From positions 1-6,711 of the forward strand of contig JAUZQH010000138.1 in NCBI GenBank assembly GCA_030951065.1: a DNA stretch of 6,711 nt, in the 5' to 3' direction. Numbering within the stretch: position 1 is the first letter of the stretch; each line of letters opens with the position of its first letter. The notes beneath the pieces are model-generated. The model was not told the DNA's origin. It ran no database searches and was given only the letters and a program-made list of their open reading frames with translations. The stretch comes from Mariprofundus sp. (lineage in GTDB: Bacteria; Pseudomonadota; Zetaproteobacteria; Mariprofundales; Mariprofundaceae). Positions 6,030 through 6,711 of the stretch are shown here, one piece after another. Made by a program: the position numbers and the translations under genes.

Positions 6030-6711
6030 ATGACCAAATTGGCTATTATTCAAAAAGCACCGGTATTTCTCGATAAAGAAAAAACCATTGCCAGGGCAGT
6101 ATTATCGGTTCGGGAAGCTGCAGGCGAAGGTGCTGAACTGGTGGTGTTCACAGAAACCTTTATTCCCGGTTATCCGGCGTGAATATGGCGATTGAGGCCG
6201 GGTGGCGATTGGGCACTGTCGGAAGAGATACATGCACTTCTTCTGGAAAATGCTGTCAATCTTGCAGGTACGGATTTATTACCTCTTTGTGAAGCGGCAA
6301 AACAATATCATACGACAATTGTTTGTGGCTTGCATGAAATCGATCATGAGTTTAGCCGGGCAACCCTGTATAATACTGTCGTTGTGATCGATCCGAACGG
6401 AAACATCATCAATCGACATCGAAAATTGATGCCAACGAACCCGGAACGAATGGTGTGGGGGTTTGGCGATGCCTCCGGTTTAAAGGCCGTAGCGACTCCG
6501 GCTGGTCGAATCAGCACCCTGATTTGCTGGGAGAATTATATGCCGCTGGCCCGCTATGCACTGTATTCGAAGGGCGTGGAAATCTATATTGCGCCGACAT
6601 ATGACAGTGGTGACGATTGGCTGGAAACGTTGCGATATATTGCCCGCGAAGGTCGCTGCTGGGTGGTGGGTAGCGGAAATATCCTGAAAACCAGTGATAT
6701 TTCTGAAGACT
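6030..6711 (+). pseudogene. Nitrilase-family carbon-nitrogen hydrolase, interrupted by an in-frame TGA at codon 51 and cut by the window end
   Basis: Nitrilases hydrolyse nitriles to carboxylic acids and ammonia. The frame starts at ATG 6030 with GGGAG at 6020-6024 five bases upstream, and remains in one frame for 227 codons to the window edge, apart from TGA at 6180-6182. Counting that codon, the catalytic triad is complete: E42 in FTETFIPGYP, K132 in HRKLMPT, and C166 in LICWENYMPLAR; the conserved E139 in NPERMVWGFGD is also present. The TGA falls in IPGYPA-stop-IWRLRPGGDW, where nitrilases usually have an aromatic residue; TGG (Trp) changed by a single G-to-A step would explain it. Without read-through only a 50-residue peptide with E42 is made. 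The next in-frame ATG is codon 134, so a restart product would lack E42 and K132. The rest shows no frameshift or other stop, so the lesion is recent, an error, or read through. The substrate cannot be inferred. Family members usually exceed 300 residues, so roughly 80-110 remain beyond the window. Confidence 0.85.

Noticed and set aside
6180..6182. TGA read as selenocysteine or as a genome-wide Trp codon
   Set aside because: Nitrilases use Cys in the active site elsewhere (C166), and no convincing SECIS-like hairpin was seen right after the TGA. The other genes use TGG for Trp and the 68-residue gene ends in TGA, which argues against reassignment.
6186..6211. 9-bp direct repeat TGGCGATTG at 6186-6194 and 6203-6211, just after the TGA
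   Set aside because: Both copies encode residues that fit the nitrilase (WRL and GGDW) in the normal frame, so it looks like coincidence rather than a duplication or a mobile element scar.
6202..6387. A 61-codon + strand ORF starting ATG at 6202
   Set aside because: It is in a different frame from the nitrilase, which shows clear conserved motifs over the same bases.
1..6711. Search for tRNA or rRNA genes, CRISPR repeats, insertion sequences and attachment sites
   Set aside because: No cloverleaf, regularly spaced repeat, transposase frame or terminal inverted repeat was recognised by eye on either strand.

Overview
The window looks like chromosomal DNA from a proteobacterium. The FKBP is a lipoprotein of the FkpA/Mip layout, the IleRS carries a C-terminal CxxC/CxxC zinc motif of the kind seen in proteobacterial enzymes, and the rho-independent terminator, Shine-Dalgarno sequences and sigma70-like promoters are all of ordinary bacterial form. 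A gammaproteobacterium or a related lineage such as Zetaproteobacteria fits, but the sequence alone does not settle the taxon.

Layout. On the + strand, bases 1-755 are the 3' part of guaA (GMP synthase). An extended -10 promoter (779-784) then serves a lipoprotein FKBP peptidyl-prolyl isomerase (814-1617), which is followed by a strong intrinsic terminator (1654-1690). A four-helix, di-haem b-type cytochrome gene (1715-2449) follows only 24 bases after the terminator. Convergent to it, on the - strand, is a 68-residue membrane protein gene (2462-2668). Its ATG directly abuts the stop of a ten-codon upstream ORF (2669-2701). Further upstream on the - strand lie an inverted repeat (2720-2751) and the complete ileS gene (2806-5601), which most likely starts at a GTG and has its own promoter (5635-5663).

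The divergent region 5602-6029 is AT-rich in part. It holds the ileS promoter on the - strand and, on the + strand, a promoter, a good ribosome-binding site and a 16-codon ORF, then sequence with stops in all frames near its 5' end. From 6030 to the window edge there is a nitrilase reading frame with its catalytic Glu, Lys and Cys all present, but interrupted at codon 51 by a TGA where a TGG (Trp) would be expected.

Functionally this is mostly housekeeping: purine synthesis, envelope protein folding, membrane electron transfer and tRNA charging. These genes are not an obvious pathway together and appear to be separate transcription units. No new multi-gene system is evident. The most unusual items are the nitrilase with a single in-frame TGA, the short start-signal-bearing ORF upstream of it, and the ten-codon leader ORF abutting the small membrane protein gene.
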